From assembly GCA_903813345.2 (NCBI GenBank), contig CAIIXF020000001.1:51851885-51915884 (forward strand): 64,000 nucleotides of DNA, in the 5' to 3' direction. The notes below the pieces were generated by a model that did not search any database, was not told where the DNA came from, and saw only the letters and a list, made by a program, of their open reading frames with translations. This DNA comes from Owenia fusiformis (Eukaryota > Annelida > Polychaeta > Sabellida > Oweniidae). The translations under genes and the position numbers were made by a program. Within the stretch, counting starts at the first letter, position 1. Each line of letters starts with the position of its first letter. Shown here piece by piece: positions 1-12,159 of this stretch.

Positions 1-338
1 AGAGACGGAGCCCGAGTACATTATCAGGATGAGTTAGTACGCATGGATGCTTTTAAATCTAATTAAAGATGACACTTTTTATTGAATATGAAATATACAA
101 TCAATCCTTCATAAAACTGACATTGTCCAGTTCTTAATGAAACCATAATGCACTGATGACGTCATTAATATACTAAAAGTGTCACTGCTTAGTTCATGAC
201 GAAACCATAATGCTCTGTAAAATAATGTTTCCAGTTTCTGTTCAGTTGCCTATGTACCTTGAATTAATGCACCAAAATACTCTAGGGTAATTGGCTGAGA
301 CCCATCCTGGCGTATTTTAATTTATTATAATTTTACAG

Positions 339-1127
339 GACTGCGGTGTGTTGTAAGATGAGGAACTGTACGGGCAGTTGCCGCCAAATTGACATAAGCC
401 CATATTGCCAGTGCTATACTGATACCAAAGGGAGTACGTCACAATGCAATGTCAACATAGAAACCTGTTTTGCAAAAGTGGCGCCACCTATGATGGTTCT
501 TAGCAAGGATTCGGCCACGGATCAATGTGAAGAACCTGTATTTGCGTAAGATTTAAGAATTTACAACCTGTGTGTCGTAATATGCCATCTTAACTTAAGA
601 GTCTCTCCTGCACTTGAACAAGAACAGTAATTAATATGGAAACACATTAGCAACATTTGAAGAAAAATATAAACCTACATAGAAAATCAAAACTATGTAG
701 CCTATGTCTTTTTGCATCCGATGAATAGATTTTTCCATTTCATATATTTTTTGTGTAGCTTTTTCAGTTTTGACGTGTAAAGTCTCTCTAGTTCGAGACA
801 TTTTTAAATAGTATCAGCAATTTTCAGCCAGCGTTTTGTGTAAGCTAGTTTCGTTAAACTAGTTTAAACTAGGCCTAGATCTTCTCAGGATATTTTCGAT
901 TTGAATACAGTAAACTGTAACTGCGTGTTTATCTTTATCAAATCTATACTTTCACAAGTTTTGTTAATTGTCAATGGGTCACTGACATTGTCGTTTGTAT
1001 GTTTGTATGTTTTTATTGCAGGTATGAGATATGTTGCGCCATGAGGGACTGCAAACGCAATGGTGGGGATAAGAAGGAGTGTTGTGTCAGTAGTGGACTG
1101 GTTTCCAAGTCGTGTTACTGTTGCTAG
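339..1127 (+). CDS. Cysteine-rich modular protein, 3' end only (two last exons)
   Basis: Two exons read in phase: 339-545 (acceptor AG at 337-338, donor GTAAGA at 546) and 1022-1127 (acceptor AG at 1020-1021, stop TAG 1125-1127). The first is 207 bp, phase 2 at both ends, and encodes a module beginning VCCKMRNC, continuing to SPYCQC, then a tail with CFAKVAPP. The last exon is 106 bp and encodes 34 residues starting YEICCAMRDC and ending CYCC-stop. The modules share the pattern CC-x4-C..PYCxC with the gene at 27773-34433. The penultimate exon matches exon 33714-34028 of that gene (CFAKVAPP against CFVKVAPP), and both genes have a 106-bp terminal exon. The 5' exons, including any leader, lie outside the window. 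I do not recognise a named family; secretion is inferred from Cys content and the paralogue's leader. The function is unknown. Confidence 0.7.
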
Positions 1128-1269
1128 ATGACAAGCCATCCGTTTGCCATTTTCTGTTTATATAGTATTTTACTCGGTTTACTAAGAAACTCAAAATGCC
1201 AAATAGGGTATCACTGCCTTCGTTATTTATTTATTAGCCTAATGAATATGGACTATATACGACGTACTA

Positions 1270-1600
1270 CGAACGGAACCGTCGTACTTCAATCCTGCTA
1301 GAGACGTTTTTACAACAAGTTGAACTGTCTGAGGACGTATTGAGAACGAGGTAGAACTAATTGCAAACGGGTTTAAACTGATTAAGAACGTATTAAAGAC
1401 TGCTTATGAACGAGTAAGCAAAAATATAGCTATCACTCCAAACAAGACCAGGAACGTAATTGCCGTACTCCAATCCTACTAGGGACGCGTTATACAACGT
1501 TGTGCAATCGGATATCAATTGCACACCGACATGGTGCGATCTGAACGAACTGCGAATGAGATGGACGCATTGAAGACTGTTTATGAACGAAGTAGCTTAT
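1270..1600. repeat. Imperfect direct repeat of about 170 bp, two copies
   Basis: Two diverged copies lie one after the other, roughly 1275-1425 and 1455-1600. Shared blocks in order are GTACTYCAATCCT.CTAG.GACG, TACAACR.GTTG, and GAAGACTGTTTATGAACGA near the end of each. There is no ORF. It lies just downstream of the Cys-rich gene end and could be its 3' UTR or an old repeat. Confidence 0.45.
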
Positions 1601-1639
1601 CATTTTAGACTTATAACATATGTATATGATATACAATTT

Positions 1640-3115
1640 AATTATAGTTACAGACCAGACTCTGGTCTATTTATGTACATTTTATGGATGTAAACAGCAA
1701 TTTGCTTATATTCCTCGACATCAAATATCTCCCCTGCACCAAAAATTGCTCCAAGAATCATCTCTTTTGGATAATTTTGTGCTGGTTTGAAGATATTATG
1801 TACAATTTCCAAAATATTAGATCTTAAAGCATCATGACCTTCACAGTCCAGTATCATGTGTGATAGTGTTTCTGGTTCTTTATAGCACATTTTACATAAT
1901 ACAGAAATTTTTCCGTTAGACCACCTATTGACATTAATCATTATGTTTCCTTCTCCCAACAGTAGTTTAACCACCGTCCTGCAACACTTCAAAATTCTAG
2001 GATCTAATTTAGCTACCTTCCACCATATTATAGGCTGGATGTCATGGGTTACTATTCTGAACAATGGCAATTTTCTTGACAATATACATTCAATTTGCCA
2101 GTTACGTAATTCAAATAAATGTACCTTACTCTTCACAATATTTTTCCACTGTAACTTTGAATAGACGTGTCCATTAAACATTTCATAGACCATTTCATCT
2201 AGCTGATATGCTTTTGCCATCTTAATACAATTCCCTATAGGAGAAAATTTGTTGAGATCTTCGTATGTTGCACTAAGGAGGCGTAAAATGATAAGTTTCT
2301 TGTAAATACTTGGAAATGGTAAAGATAAAAGTTGCCATAAAAGCATAAGTTTACTTATAACAATGTTCGAGGTTAAAGAATGCCATCCTAAAATTGAAGT
2401 TGAGGCTGCGTTGCTAGTGGTCTTGGGGATTCCTTGAATTTTCTTAGCTATTCCCCTGTGGCCACTTTCAAGGCACTCTAACTCAGATTCATTTAGTGGT
2501 AAGAGTTCCATACCATACGTTATAGATGGGACACAGCATGTCCAATATAAGCGAGAGACAGTGAGAGGATTTGTAGGATTATTAACAGTGGATGACACTC
2601 CAATATAGGCATTGATAGCTCTTCTGCCTTTTGAAAGGGAATTTTCAACGTGGGAAATATGTGACTTATTCGCTAGAGGCAGGCCTAAATGTTGTACAGT
2701 GTCATTCACTTCAATGGTCCTATCACCAAGAGACAAAATGGGTTTGTTTACATGCTTCTTATTTGAAAAAACGATTGCTTGACACTTATCCGGATGGTAT
2801 TGGAACCTCCATTTCACACTATAATCATATACAATATCTAACATTTTTTGCATTGATTTTGCATGATAAGCTATAAGAACTGTATCATCAGCAAAAGAAG
2901 GACATGATACAATTATGTTATTGATTTGACCAACCTGCTTTAGATTCCTGGATAATATTAAGTAGTTCATTTGTATATAATGAGTACAATTCCATCGAGA
3001 GGATTCCTCCCTGATGAACCCCCCTTTCTACTAAGAAGGGATCAGACAAGGGGGAGTCATTAGTGATCTTTACTGAACAAGTGAACCCTCTATATGAACA
3101 CTGTTAATGAGAATA
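1640..3115 (-). mobile_element. Decayed non-LTR retrotransposon (LINE), RT C-terminal part
   Basis: The minus strand has a 440-codon open frame (2970-1648) with the reverse transcriptase catalytic motif FADD followed by TVLI, then the thumb and C-terminal region and a zinc-knuckle-like C-x2-C..H-x4-C (CKMCYKEPETLSHMILDC). Just upstream, at about 3108-2950, a different frame encodes the preceding RT block with ERGVHQGGILS and ELYSLYTNEL, so a frameshift separates the two parts near 2930. Another disruption is near 3110, beyond which no RT similarity is visible. It is a 5'-truncated, frameshifted copy with no expected activity. The clade is not resolved; FADD and the knuckle fit several LINE groups. 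Confidence 0.8.
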
Positions 3116-3234
3116 GTTTATACATGATTCAAGAAGACTCGAATCGAAATACATCATTCACCATTTTAAGTTGAATTCCCATGATCTGACCAAACTAGAT
3201 ATGAAAAAACATGTGGATGTTTGAATTTTACGAT

Positions 3235-3425
3235 GGGTGCGGTCGCACCCCCCCCCCTAACCAATTTGGAGCTTCTTGCTTAATTTTGAAGGAAGTTGCA
3301 TCATTTTTTTGTAAAATTCATGACGAATCTTAATGTTTGGGCTTGTTTATGCCCTGACTGAAAACCGATTTTTTTTGGCGATCGCACCCCCCCCCCCTGA
3401 CTGAAAGCTGGCTACGCCCCTGGGA
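3235..3425. repeat. Poly-C-bearing dispersed repeat
   Basis: Two C tracts (around 3246-3258 and 3386-3398), each preceded by GGTCGCACC/GCGATCGCACC, and an end reading CTGGCTACGCCCCTGGGA. Related sequence with a G-rich tract next to 'AAAATCACTTGAAAAGTG..TGATTTTGA' text occurs at 4360-4450, 7926-8016, 16055-16170 and 57995-58140. It looks like a small non-autonomous dispersed repeat; no coding content. Confidence 0.45.
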
Positions 3426-3819
3426 CTCAGAGTGACCCTTTAAGTGATAAACTAGTTTTTTCAACTCTCTGAAAATGTGACTGAAAAATAGTTAAAAGTT
3501 GTCCTTTCGGGAAGGTCACCGAACAGATTATTTTGTATTTTTTAGAAATGTGCCCAATATGTTGCTTGAAATAATAGGAGAAATGAAAATTTGAATTCAT
3601 TCCTAGAAATAGAGAAAAATAAAAAATGATTTAAAAAGTAATATATTTTCCTTTTTTGTTTCGGACAATTTAAAATTTTTCTGAAAACTCCCCTTGACCT
3701 TTATCTGAAAAACACAGGCCCTGGAGTGCATTAACAAAATAATTCAAACAAAGTGTTTAACCATAGCTCAGGTATGTGAAAATAAAGCTAATTTTATTCT
3801 ATTACATAAGAGGTTTAGG

Positions 3820-3862
3820 CGCACATGCTTTGTCGCGTGCAAATAGGTTTCATAACTTTGGA
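3820..3862 (+). promoter_or_regulatory. Conserved upstream block of TspO-like gene 1
   Basis: The block CGCACATGCTTTGTCGCGTG followed by CAAATAGGTTTCATAACTTTGGAA lies about 190 bp before the start codon at 4052. The same block occurs upstream of the genes at 15204 and 21150, while most other upstream sequence is diverged. A core or proximal promoter element is inferred from position and conservation only. A second shared stretch, GATAACTAGAAGAGAGAA, lies nearer the ATG (about 4009-4026) and is probably 5' UTR. Confidence 0.45.
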
Positions 3863-4051
3863 ATGCTGGCGTATTAACTGATTCATTTGAATGCTTTAGT
3901 GCAGAATTATAAAGTAGCTAGCTAAAAAGGTTAATATACAACACTGGACAAAGCTGCCCAGCTCAACGATCGGAGTTGTAATTGCAGACAAACGGAAGGG
4001 GACATTTTGATAACTAGAAGAGAGAAGTACAAGGTGTAGACAAAGAACAAG

Positions 4052-6041
4052 ATGGCTGACCACAAGCCAATGAAGATTTTATTGATTGTACTAACATGGC
4101 TAGTCTTCCTGGGTATGCTGTTTTTCAATGCCATGCAGGGTATCGCCAGTACGTACCTAAAAGAATGGAGTAAGTGTATTTTAAGTTGTCATTTCAATTT
4201 AACAGTAACATAATTGTGTTTTAAGTCCGGGGAGGTTACTCTTATAAAGCTACGCCCTTCGTTCGTATCGCTGTTCGATATGTTTGTACATTCGAATATA
4301 CCATCTCCATGAGGATTATAGGTGAAAACAAATTCAAGGGGAGTTCAGATTAGACAATTTTTGCCCAAATCACTTTAAAAATGTTCATAATGTTGAAATT
4401 TGCATGATTTTGAAAGAATTTTTGGCCAAGGGGAGGGGGTTCCAACCCCTATTGCCTCGAGCTTGATTGTGTAATGTTATCCAACAACACGATCGATATT
4501 AAGGTCATAACTGTTATTGTTGGTTGAACTACAGGAAGCACATACAAAATGGCAGCATGTCAATAAATAAAAATCTTCGAAACCTCAAAGGTGTGTGTTT
4601 AATGTACAATTGTGCATATTGTGTGTAGTAGCTGGGTCTTAATCAAAATGCACTCGAGTCTATTGTGGTTTCTTCACGAAAATTAGCTACATTTTCTAAT
4701 AACGTGGAAAAAATACGTCATTTCATTTTTTGAGAAGTCTATAGCTCAGGCAAAATATAACTTTTGAAAGTTAAAACTTAACGATGAAAATGTTGTTCAA
4801 GATTTTTCAAATTGTACAGTCATGCTTTTTAATCACAAGTTGTGATACATAGTGATGATTTTACTACAAATGCAAATGGCAATGTGCAGATAGATTTTGT
4901 TTTATTACATTTAGCGCAACTATGCTAGATGACATTAAATTATCGAAAGTGAAAGTTTGGTCATCTTTGCCATTGTGTAGTTCATTTCCGGATCGCATTC
5001 AAATGTAGTATAAATTAAATATCCCATTGGCACTTTTTAATCATTCTAGATGAAATCTTCTTATATATTCCTAAGAGCTGAGTAACATTTTTGTATTTCC
5101 TTACATACATTTAGTTAACATTAAGTACTAATACAAAATTAACTACTTCATTAATAAATATATTGATCTTTTTAAAGTGCTAAGAATAAATTCGTTATAT
5201 AAAGCCATTGTGTAATCATGTTTCGTACTTGTTTTCAGACTTGTTTGTAAGTTCAACTGGAAACATATCTGATGAGTATTACCTTGAGATTACACCTGCT
5301 GGTTGGACCTTCTCAATATGGGGATTCATCTATGCCTGGCAGGTCCTCTGGCTCGGATACGCAACGTGTGCTCTCTGTAGACGATCCGCTGAAGGGCCCC
5401 TTTACGTGTCACCAGATATATTTCCTTCATCACTCTTCTTCATATACATGTTCAACAACGCCAATAACATCGCCTGGTTGTTCTTGTTTGACAGAGAATA
5501 TATCCAATATTCCCTGATCGTTATCGCTTTACTTCCTTTTACCTTATACATTATGATGTTGATCTCGTGCAAGCAACTCGACAAGTATGGCTCTGTCATG
5601 ATTCAACAAGGAATGGGCAAGGACATTTGGATGGTAAGAGTCTTCCTTCATAACGGACTTGGAATCTACGCTGCTTGGACCACAATTGCAACTCTACTGA
5701 ACTTTGCAATGGTACTTACCTTTTATGCCGGCATGTCACAAGACATAGCTTGTACCATCTCACTAGCTGTTCTTGCAATGGAACTCATTATCTACTTCGT
5801 AATAGATAATTTCTTGTTTGACAAATATCTCCGATACACCATCGTCCCTTATATTGTTGTCATAGTGGCACTTATTGGAAGCATTGCGAAGAACTGGGAC
5901 GTCACTAAGAGGAACTCAATCTTCACAGCTGCACTGTTAGGTACAGCCGGACTTTGCTTCCTGGTCAAAATTGTCCTCGTTATTTGGAGGTCAAGGACAC
6001 GTCCTATATTTGAAGGCAAGAAGAAGCCAATGACCATGTAG
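4052..6041 (+). CDS. TspO/MBR-like Trp-rich multi-pass membrane protein, copy 1
   Basis: Exon 1 is 4052-4169 (ATG at 4052; 39 codons plus one base; donor GTAAGT at 4170) and exon 2 is 5239-6041 (acceptor TTTTCAG ending 5238; stop TAG). They join in phase as A|AC to give 306 residues. Exon 1 encodes MADHKPMKILLIVLTWLVF.., one membrane segment (residues ~8-28). Exon 2 has about seven more hydrophobic segments (~57-80, 97-118, 123-148, 170-200, 205-225, 232-252, 258-282) and a short basic tail. ITPAGWTFSIWGFIY at 57-71 resembles the Pro/Trp motif of TspO/MBR (tryptophan-rich sensory) proteins, but the protein is about twice the length of animal TSPO (~169 aa). There is a potential N-glycosylation site NIS at 48. 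A polyA signal AATAAA lies at 6219-6224. The role is unknown; membership of the TspO superfamily is my inference. Confidence 0.8.
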
Positions 6042-7196
6042 ATAGTAATTTGACGATTTGCCCAGTAACAATGGTTCTTTTACGCAGCAGTCTACTTGCA
6101 CATTTGTGTTGGTGAAACTGCGATTCCAGGTAGTTACATGAACATTTTGATATACTTTTAAATAGAATCACATTTTTTAGTTTTTACACATTTGTATATG
6201 AAAACATGTAGTACTAATAATAAAAACTATATAGCAATATGTTTATACTGATACACGGGCGAGTTTGTAGCTTTATAAATCGAAGGTTGAGCTTGTCTTT
6301 TAGGAATTAGTTCACTGGCATGTAGCCATTCTACACGCAATAAAATCAGATCCTACATGCGTGATTAAAATCTTATATCCGGGTACTTACTCTTATACTG
6401 AACTGAAAATAGAATCTATCGTCTGCACGTGTGTGTGTTGATAGAGTGTCGTTTGAACAAGCGTTAAATGTCAAGATAAGAACCTGAATTTAAATGATAG
6501 GACTGGTAACTTTTCTGACATTTGAGTGTGCATTCGCCTTTATTCTGACCTTAAAGAGATCGAGTCGTCCAGATTTCCATTCGTCCAGATTTCTATTCTG
6601 GACAATCAGTAATGTCCCAATATAATTGCTCATAAAACATCATATATACCTAAGATATATCTTGAGACCAAATCATAAGCACGATATCGACAATATATTG
6701 AGGATATCAACAGGACAACCAAAAGAACAACCAATCAACTGTCAGAATTGAACGCAATAAGTCGAAAACAGAATACAATGTTTTTGGGGGGATTTATCTG
6801 TATTGTAACCCCTTAGAAGTAATAACAGGTCGTTCAATAAGTTCGTTGAACGACCTGGTAAATATGGCTTCTCTAAGCCAAAGTAATCTGAAGGAAAAAG
6901 CCAATCAGACTGGAACAAATTTGAGCGGGCTTTTTAAATTTTATTTGAATTTCTATTGATGTAAGAGGAAATTCATGGCTAGGAACAATCATCGAATTGA
7001 TACTGTTAACGAATTAATTCAAGCCTCAGAATTGATAAGTTGATAAACAAACTTGTTTTACATCAAATAACACGAAAAAATCAGGGGCTTACTCAAAATG
7101 TGTTTTTAGGAGACCCGATCTCTTTAAACGTACATTTGCATTAGACGCCCTTGCTCAATCAGTTTCTATACGTCCATTGCAGGTAAACAGCATATA

Positions 7197-7736
7197 CAAT
7201 GCGTATAAAAAAAACGCAACAGATTGTTATCTTGGAAAAGCACAAAACCAGTGATAACAGCATTGATATCATACAATGCACCATAAAGCCACGTGTCTCC
7301 TCTTTACAATGATATATCATTCATTGATATTTGGTCATGGTTGGGTGAGTACTAGTAATCATTCCATTTGCAAAACGGGCCAAAATTAGCTTCGGGCCAA
7401 GTTATAAACATTGCAAAAGTCAGTGTTCGGAGCCCGATGCAATATTGGAAGAAAACATAAAACCAATGCTGACTGCATCCTTAATTCAATGTACCAAAAA
7501 GCCAAATTACCTTTCTTTGCAATGGAATATCATTCATTCACAGGGAGTCATCTCTGGCCGAATAATCATTAATTTTGCAAAGTGGGGCAAAATTCAGCTC
7601 GGACCCAAGTTTAAAACATTGCAAAAGTCAGTACAAGGGGCATAGGGGCTATTGAAAGAAGGTGTGACAGGTATGGCATAAGTGTTCATACTCATACTCT
7701 TGCAAGAATACATCCTATACCCCTCCAAATTGCCAC
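7197..7736. mobile_element. Truncated mariner-like non-autonomous element
   Basis: The left terminal sequence CAATGCGTATAAAAAAAACG follows TA at 7195-7196. The body matches 39993-40986, but the copy ends abruptly at 7736 because the 3566-bp duplication junction lies inside it. The full-length version of the same insertion is at 10763-12159. ORF-like stretches inside have no recognised product. Confidence 0.65.
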
Positions 7737-8804
7737 TAAGTGTATTTTAAGTTGTCATTTCAATTTAACAGTAACATAATTGTGTTTTAAGTCCGGGGAG
7801 GTTACTCTTATAAAGCTACGCCCTTCGTTCGTATCGCTGTTCGATATGTTTGTACATTCGAATATACCATCTCCATGAGGATTATAGGTGAAAACAAATT
7901 CAAGGGGAGTTCAGATTAGACAATTTTTGCCCAAATCACTTTAAAAATGTTCATAATGTTGAAATTTGCATGATTTTGAAAGAATTTTTGGCCAAGGGGA
8001 GGGGGTTCCAACCCCTATTGCCTCGAGCTTGATTGTGTAATGTTATCCAACAACACGATCGATATTAAGGTCATAACTGTTATTGTTGGTTGAACTACAG
8101 GAAGCACATACAAAATGGCAGCATGTCAATAAATAAAAATCTTCGAAACCTCAAAGGTGTGTGTTTAATGTACAATTGTGCATATTGTGTGTAGTAGCTG
8201 GGTCTTAATCAAAATGCACTCGAGTCTATTGTGGTTTCTTCACGAAAATTAGCTACATTTTCTAATAACGTGGAAAAAATACGTCATTTCATTTTTTGAG
8301 AAGTCTATAGCTCAGGCAAAATATAACTTTTGAAAGTTAAAACTTAACGATGAAAATGTTGTTCAAGATTTTTCAAATTGTACAGTCATGCTTTTTAATC
8401 ACAAGTTGTGATACATAGTGATGATTTTACTACAAATGCAAATGGCAATGTGCAGATAGATTTTGTTTTATTACATTTAGCGCAACTATGCTAGATGACA
8501 TTAAATTATCGAAAGTGAAAGTTTGGTCATCTTTGCCATTGTGTAGTTCATTTCCGGATCGCATTCAAATGTAGTATAAATTAAATATCCCATTGGCACT
8601 TTTTAATCATTCTAGATGAAATCTTCTTATATATTCCTAAGAGCTGAGTAACATTTTTGTATTTCCTTACATACATTTAGTTAACATTAAGTACTAATAC
8701 AAAATTAACTACTTCATTAATAAATATATTGATCTTTTTAAAGTGCTAAGAATAAATTCGTTATATAAAGCCATTGTGTAATCATGTTTCGTACTTGTTT
8801 TCAG

Positions 8805-9607
8805 ACTTGTTTGTAAGTTCAACTGGAAACATATCTGATGAGTATTACCTTGAGATTACACCTGCTGGTTGGACCTTCTCAATATGGGGATTCATCTATG
8901 CCTGGCAGGTCCTCTGGCTCGGATACGCAACGTGTGCTCTCTGTAGACGATCCGCTGAAGGGCCCCTTTACGTGTCACCAGATATATTTCCTTCATCACT
9001 CTTCTTCATATACATGTTCAACAACGCCAATAACATCGCCTGGTTGTTCTTGTTTGACAGAGAATATATCCAATATTCCCTGATCGTTATCGCTTTACTT
9101 CCTTTTACCTTATACATTATGATGTTGATCTCGTGCAAGCAACTCGACAAGTATGGCTCTGTCATGATTCAACAAGGAATGGGCAAGGACATTTGGATGG
9201 TAAGAGTCTTCCTTCATAACGGACTTGGAATCTACGCTGCTTGGACCACAATTGCAACTCTACTGAACTTTGCAATGGTACTTACCTTTTATGCCGGCAT
9301 GTCACAAGACATAGCTTGTACCATCTCACTAGCTGTTCTTGCAATGGAACTCATTATCTACTTCGTAATAGATAATTTCTTGTTTGACAAATATCTCCGA
9401 TACACCATCGTCCCTTATATTGTTGTCATAGTGGCACTTATTGGAAGCATTGCGAAGAACTGGGACGTCACTAAGAGGAACTCAATCTTCACAGCTGCAC
9501 TGTTAGGTACAGCCGGACTTTGCTTCCTGGTCAAAATTGTCCTCGTTATTTGGAGGTCAAGGACACGTCCTATATTTGAAGGCAAGAAGAAGCCAATGAC
9601 CATGTAG
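8805..9607 (+). pseudogene. TspO-like exon 2, copy 2, without its own exon 1 or promoter
   Basis: It is identical to exon 2 at 5239-6041 (266 codons from Leu41 to stop) with the same acceptor TTTTCAG. The duplicated unit begins after the exon 1 coding sequence, so no start codon exon and no conserved upstream block precede it. The open frame can be extended a few codons upstream but without an ATG, so I do not take it as an independent gene. A transcript starting at exon 1 (4052) could splice to either exon 2 and would encode the same protein. Calling it a pseudogene is a judgement; an alternative terminal exon is possible, as is a collapsed or duplicated assembly. Confidence 0.6.
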
Positions 9608-10762
9608 ATAGTAATTTGACGATTTGCCCAGTAACAATGGTTCTTTTACGCAGCAGTCTACTTGCACATTTGTGTTGGTGAAACTGCGATTCCAGGTAGT
9701 TACATGAACATTTTGATATACTTTTAAATAGAATCACATTTTTTAGTTTTTACACATTTGTATATGAAAACATGTAGTACTAATAATAAAAACTATATAG
9801 CAATATGTTTATACTGATACACGGGCGAGTTTGTAGCTTTATAAATCGAAGGTTGAGCTTGTCTTTTAGGAATTAGTTCACTGGCATGTAGCCATTCTAC
9901 ACGCAATAAAATCAGATCCTACATGCGTGATTAAAATCTTATATCCGGGTACTTACTCTTATACTGAACTGAAAATAGAATCTATCGTCTGCACGTGTGT
10001 GTGTTGATAGAGTGTCGTTTGAACAAGCGTTAAATGTCAAGATAAGAACCTGAATTTAAATGATAGGACTGGTAACTTTTCTGACATTTGAGTGTGCATT
10101 CGCCTTTATTCTGACCTTAAAGAGATCGAGTCGTCCAGATTTCCATTCGTCCAGATTTCTATTCTGGACAATCAGTAATGTCCCAATATAATTGCTCATA
10201 AAACATCATATATACCTAAGATATATCTTGAGACCAAATCATAAGCACGATATCGACAATATATTGAGGATATCAACAGGACAACCAAAAGAACAACCAA
10301 TCAACTGTCAGAATTGAACGCAATAAGTCGAAAACAGAATACAATGTTTTTGGGGGGATTTATCTGTATTGTAACCCCTTAGAAGTAATAACAGGTCGTT
10401 CAATAAGTTCGTTGAACGACCTGGTAAATATGGCTTCTCTAAGCCAAAGTAATCTGAAGGAAAAAGCCAATCAGACTGGAACAAATTTGAGCGGGCTTTT
10501 TAAATTTTATTTGAATTTCTATTGATGTAAGAGGAAATTCATGGCTAGGAACAATCATCGAATTGATACTGTTAACGAATTAATTCAAGCCTCAGAATTG
10601 ATAAGTTGATAAACAAACTTGTTTTACATCAAATAACACGAAAAAATCAGGGGCTTACTCAAAATGTGTTTTTAGGAGACCCGATCTCTTTAAACGTACA
10701 TTTGCATTAGACGCCCTTGCTCAATCAGTTTCTATACGTCCATTGCAGGTAAACAGCATATA

Positions 10763-12159
10763 CAATGCGTATAAAAAAAACGCAACAGATTGTTATCTTG
10801 GAAAAGCACAAAACCAGTGATAACAGCATTGATATCATACAATGCACCATAAAGCCACGTGTCTCCTCTTTACAATGATATATCATTCATTGATATTTGG
10901 TCATGGTTGGGTGAGTACTAGTAATCATTCCATTTGCAAAACGGGCCAAAATTAGCTTCGGGCCAAGTTATAAACATTGCAAAAGTCAGTGTTCGGAGCC
11001 CGATGCAATATTGGAAGAAAACATAAAACCAATGCTGACTGCATCCTTAATTCAATGTACCAAAAAGCCAAATTACCTTTCTTTGCAATGGAATATCATT
11101 CATTCACAGGGAGTCATCTCTGGCCGAATAATCATTAATTTTGCAAAGTGGGGCAAAATTCAGCTCGGACCCAAGTTTAAAACATTGCAAAAGTCAGTAC
11201 AAGGGGCATAGGGGCTATTGAAAGAAGGTGTGACAGGTATGGCATAAGTGTTCATACTCATACTCTTGCAAGAATACATCCTATACCCCTCCAAATTGCC
11301 ACCACTTCCTTGCACATAAAGATGCGCTCATCTATCCACGTCATGCATGGTTCAGCCCTGAATCATGTGTAGGTTAAAGCAAAGAAAAGCAGCCCATGGG
11401 CGAATCTTCCTCGAGGTTTTGCAATATCTGGTGGAGGAATTGTGAGCACAGATGCTCCTGAGATAGCTCCAAAAGAAAAAGTCACAACAATTCAAGTCAG
11501 GGGAACTTCCATTGGCACTTGGATTTTTTCAATATCTAAAACTTGGCGCAGAGCCGATTTTGACCCACTGTGCAAATTGAAGGATTTCTCACTTAACCTT
11601 TACACACTACTTTACCTTGCATTTGGTGTTCATGAGCAACCCATTTGGCTTATTAGTAATGATTATGTATTTGTTTTTATTTGTCTGTTCCTTATGAATG
11701 GTTTATCGGTTGAAAATTAGATGCTAGTAGGGCACTTTCAAAAATATATTAAACAATTCAATTAGACAAACAAAGTATCTTATGCATTTCTAGGTGTTAG
11801 GTATAGTAGTGTGCTTTACCACAAATTTCAAATTTCAAATTTCAAATTTATTAGCTTTATTGTATTTCAATCCCCATCAGGGGTCATATACAAAGCATAC
11901 AAATAACTACAAACTACTTAAGTACAAAAATGAAATATAAATGTGTAATGCCCACGGATGGTGGGAAGTCCTCCATATATTACTTAGATAGATGGAGGAC
12001 CTCCCACCATCCGTAATAATGCCACATGTGAATGAATGACATATCATTGCAAAGAGGAGAGACATGGTTTTATGGTACATTAAATGAAATTGATGTAGTC
12101 GTCACTAGTTTTGTGATTTTACGATATAACTACTTGTTGCGTTTTTTTGATACGCCCTG
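10763..12159. mobile_element. Mariner-like non-autonomous element with internal insertion
   Basis: It runs from CAATGCGTATAAAAAAAACG to a right end reading GTTGCGTTTTTTTGATACGC then CCTG, flanked by TA on both sides (10761-10762, 12160-12161). The ends are inverted repeats containing AAAAAACGCAACA. Compared with 39993-40986 it carries about 420 extra bases (~11598-12020). No transposase ORF is visible. TA flanks and CAGTG/CAGGG ends are typical of Tc1/mariner. Confidence 0.65.
11598..12020. repeat. Sequence inserted into the mariner-like element, with hairpin
   Basis: It is absent from the related element at 39993-40986. It contains a short tandem run of AAATTTC (around 11823-11845) and a near-perfect inverted repeat: 11954-11976 (ACGGATGGTGGGAAGTCCTC..) pairs with 11992-12014, loop about 15 bp. 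A nested small repeat is inferred. Confidence 0.5.

Larger units (their letters stand above)
4171..11302. repeat. Apparently exact 3566-bp tandem duplication
   Basis: 4171-7736 and 7737-11302 read identically wherever I compared them, including intron, exon 2, 3' flank and an unrelated downstream repeat. The offset is exactly 3566 bp. Left of the unit, 4170 (g) and 7736 (c) differ; right of it, 7737 (t) and 11303 (c) differ, so both breakpoints are sharp. The left breakpoint is the T of the exon 1 splice donor GT; the right lies inside a mariner-like element. It is either a very recent duplication or an assembly artefact. Confidence 0.9.

Noticed and set aside
5208-5238. Upstream extension of the exon 2 open frame as a separate N-terminus
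   Set aside because: It begins at TTG, not ATG, lies in the intron before a good TTTTCAG acceptor, and copies 3 and 4 have unrelated sequence there. The two-exon model is in phase in three genes.
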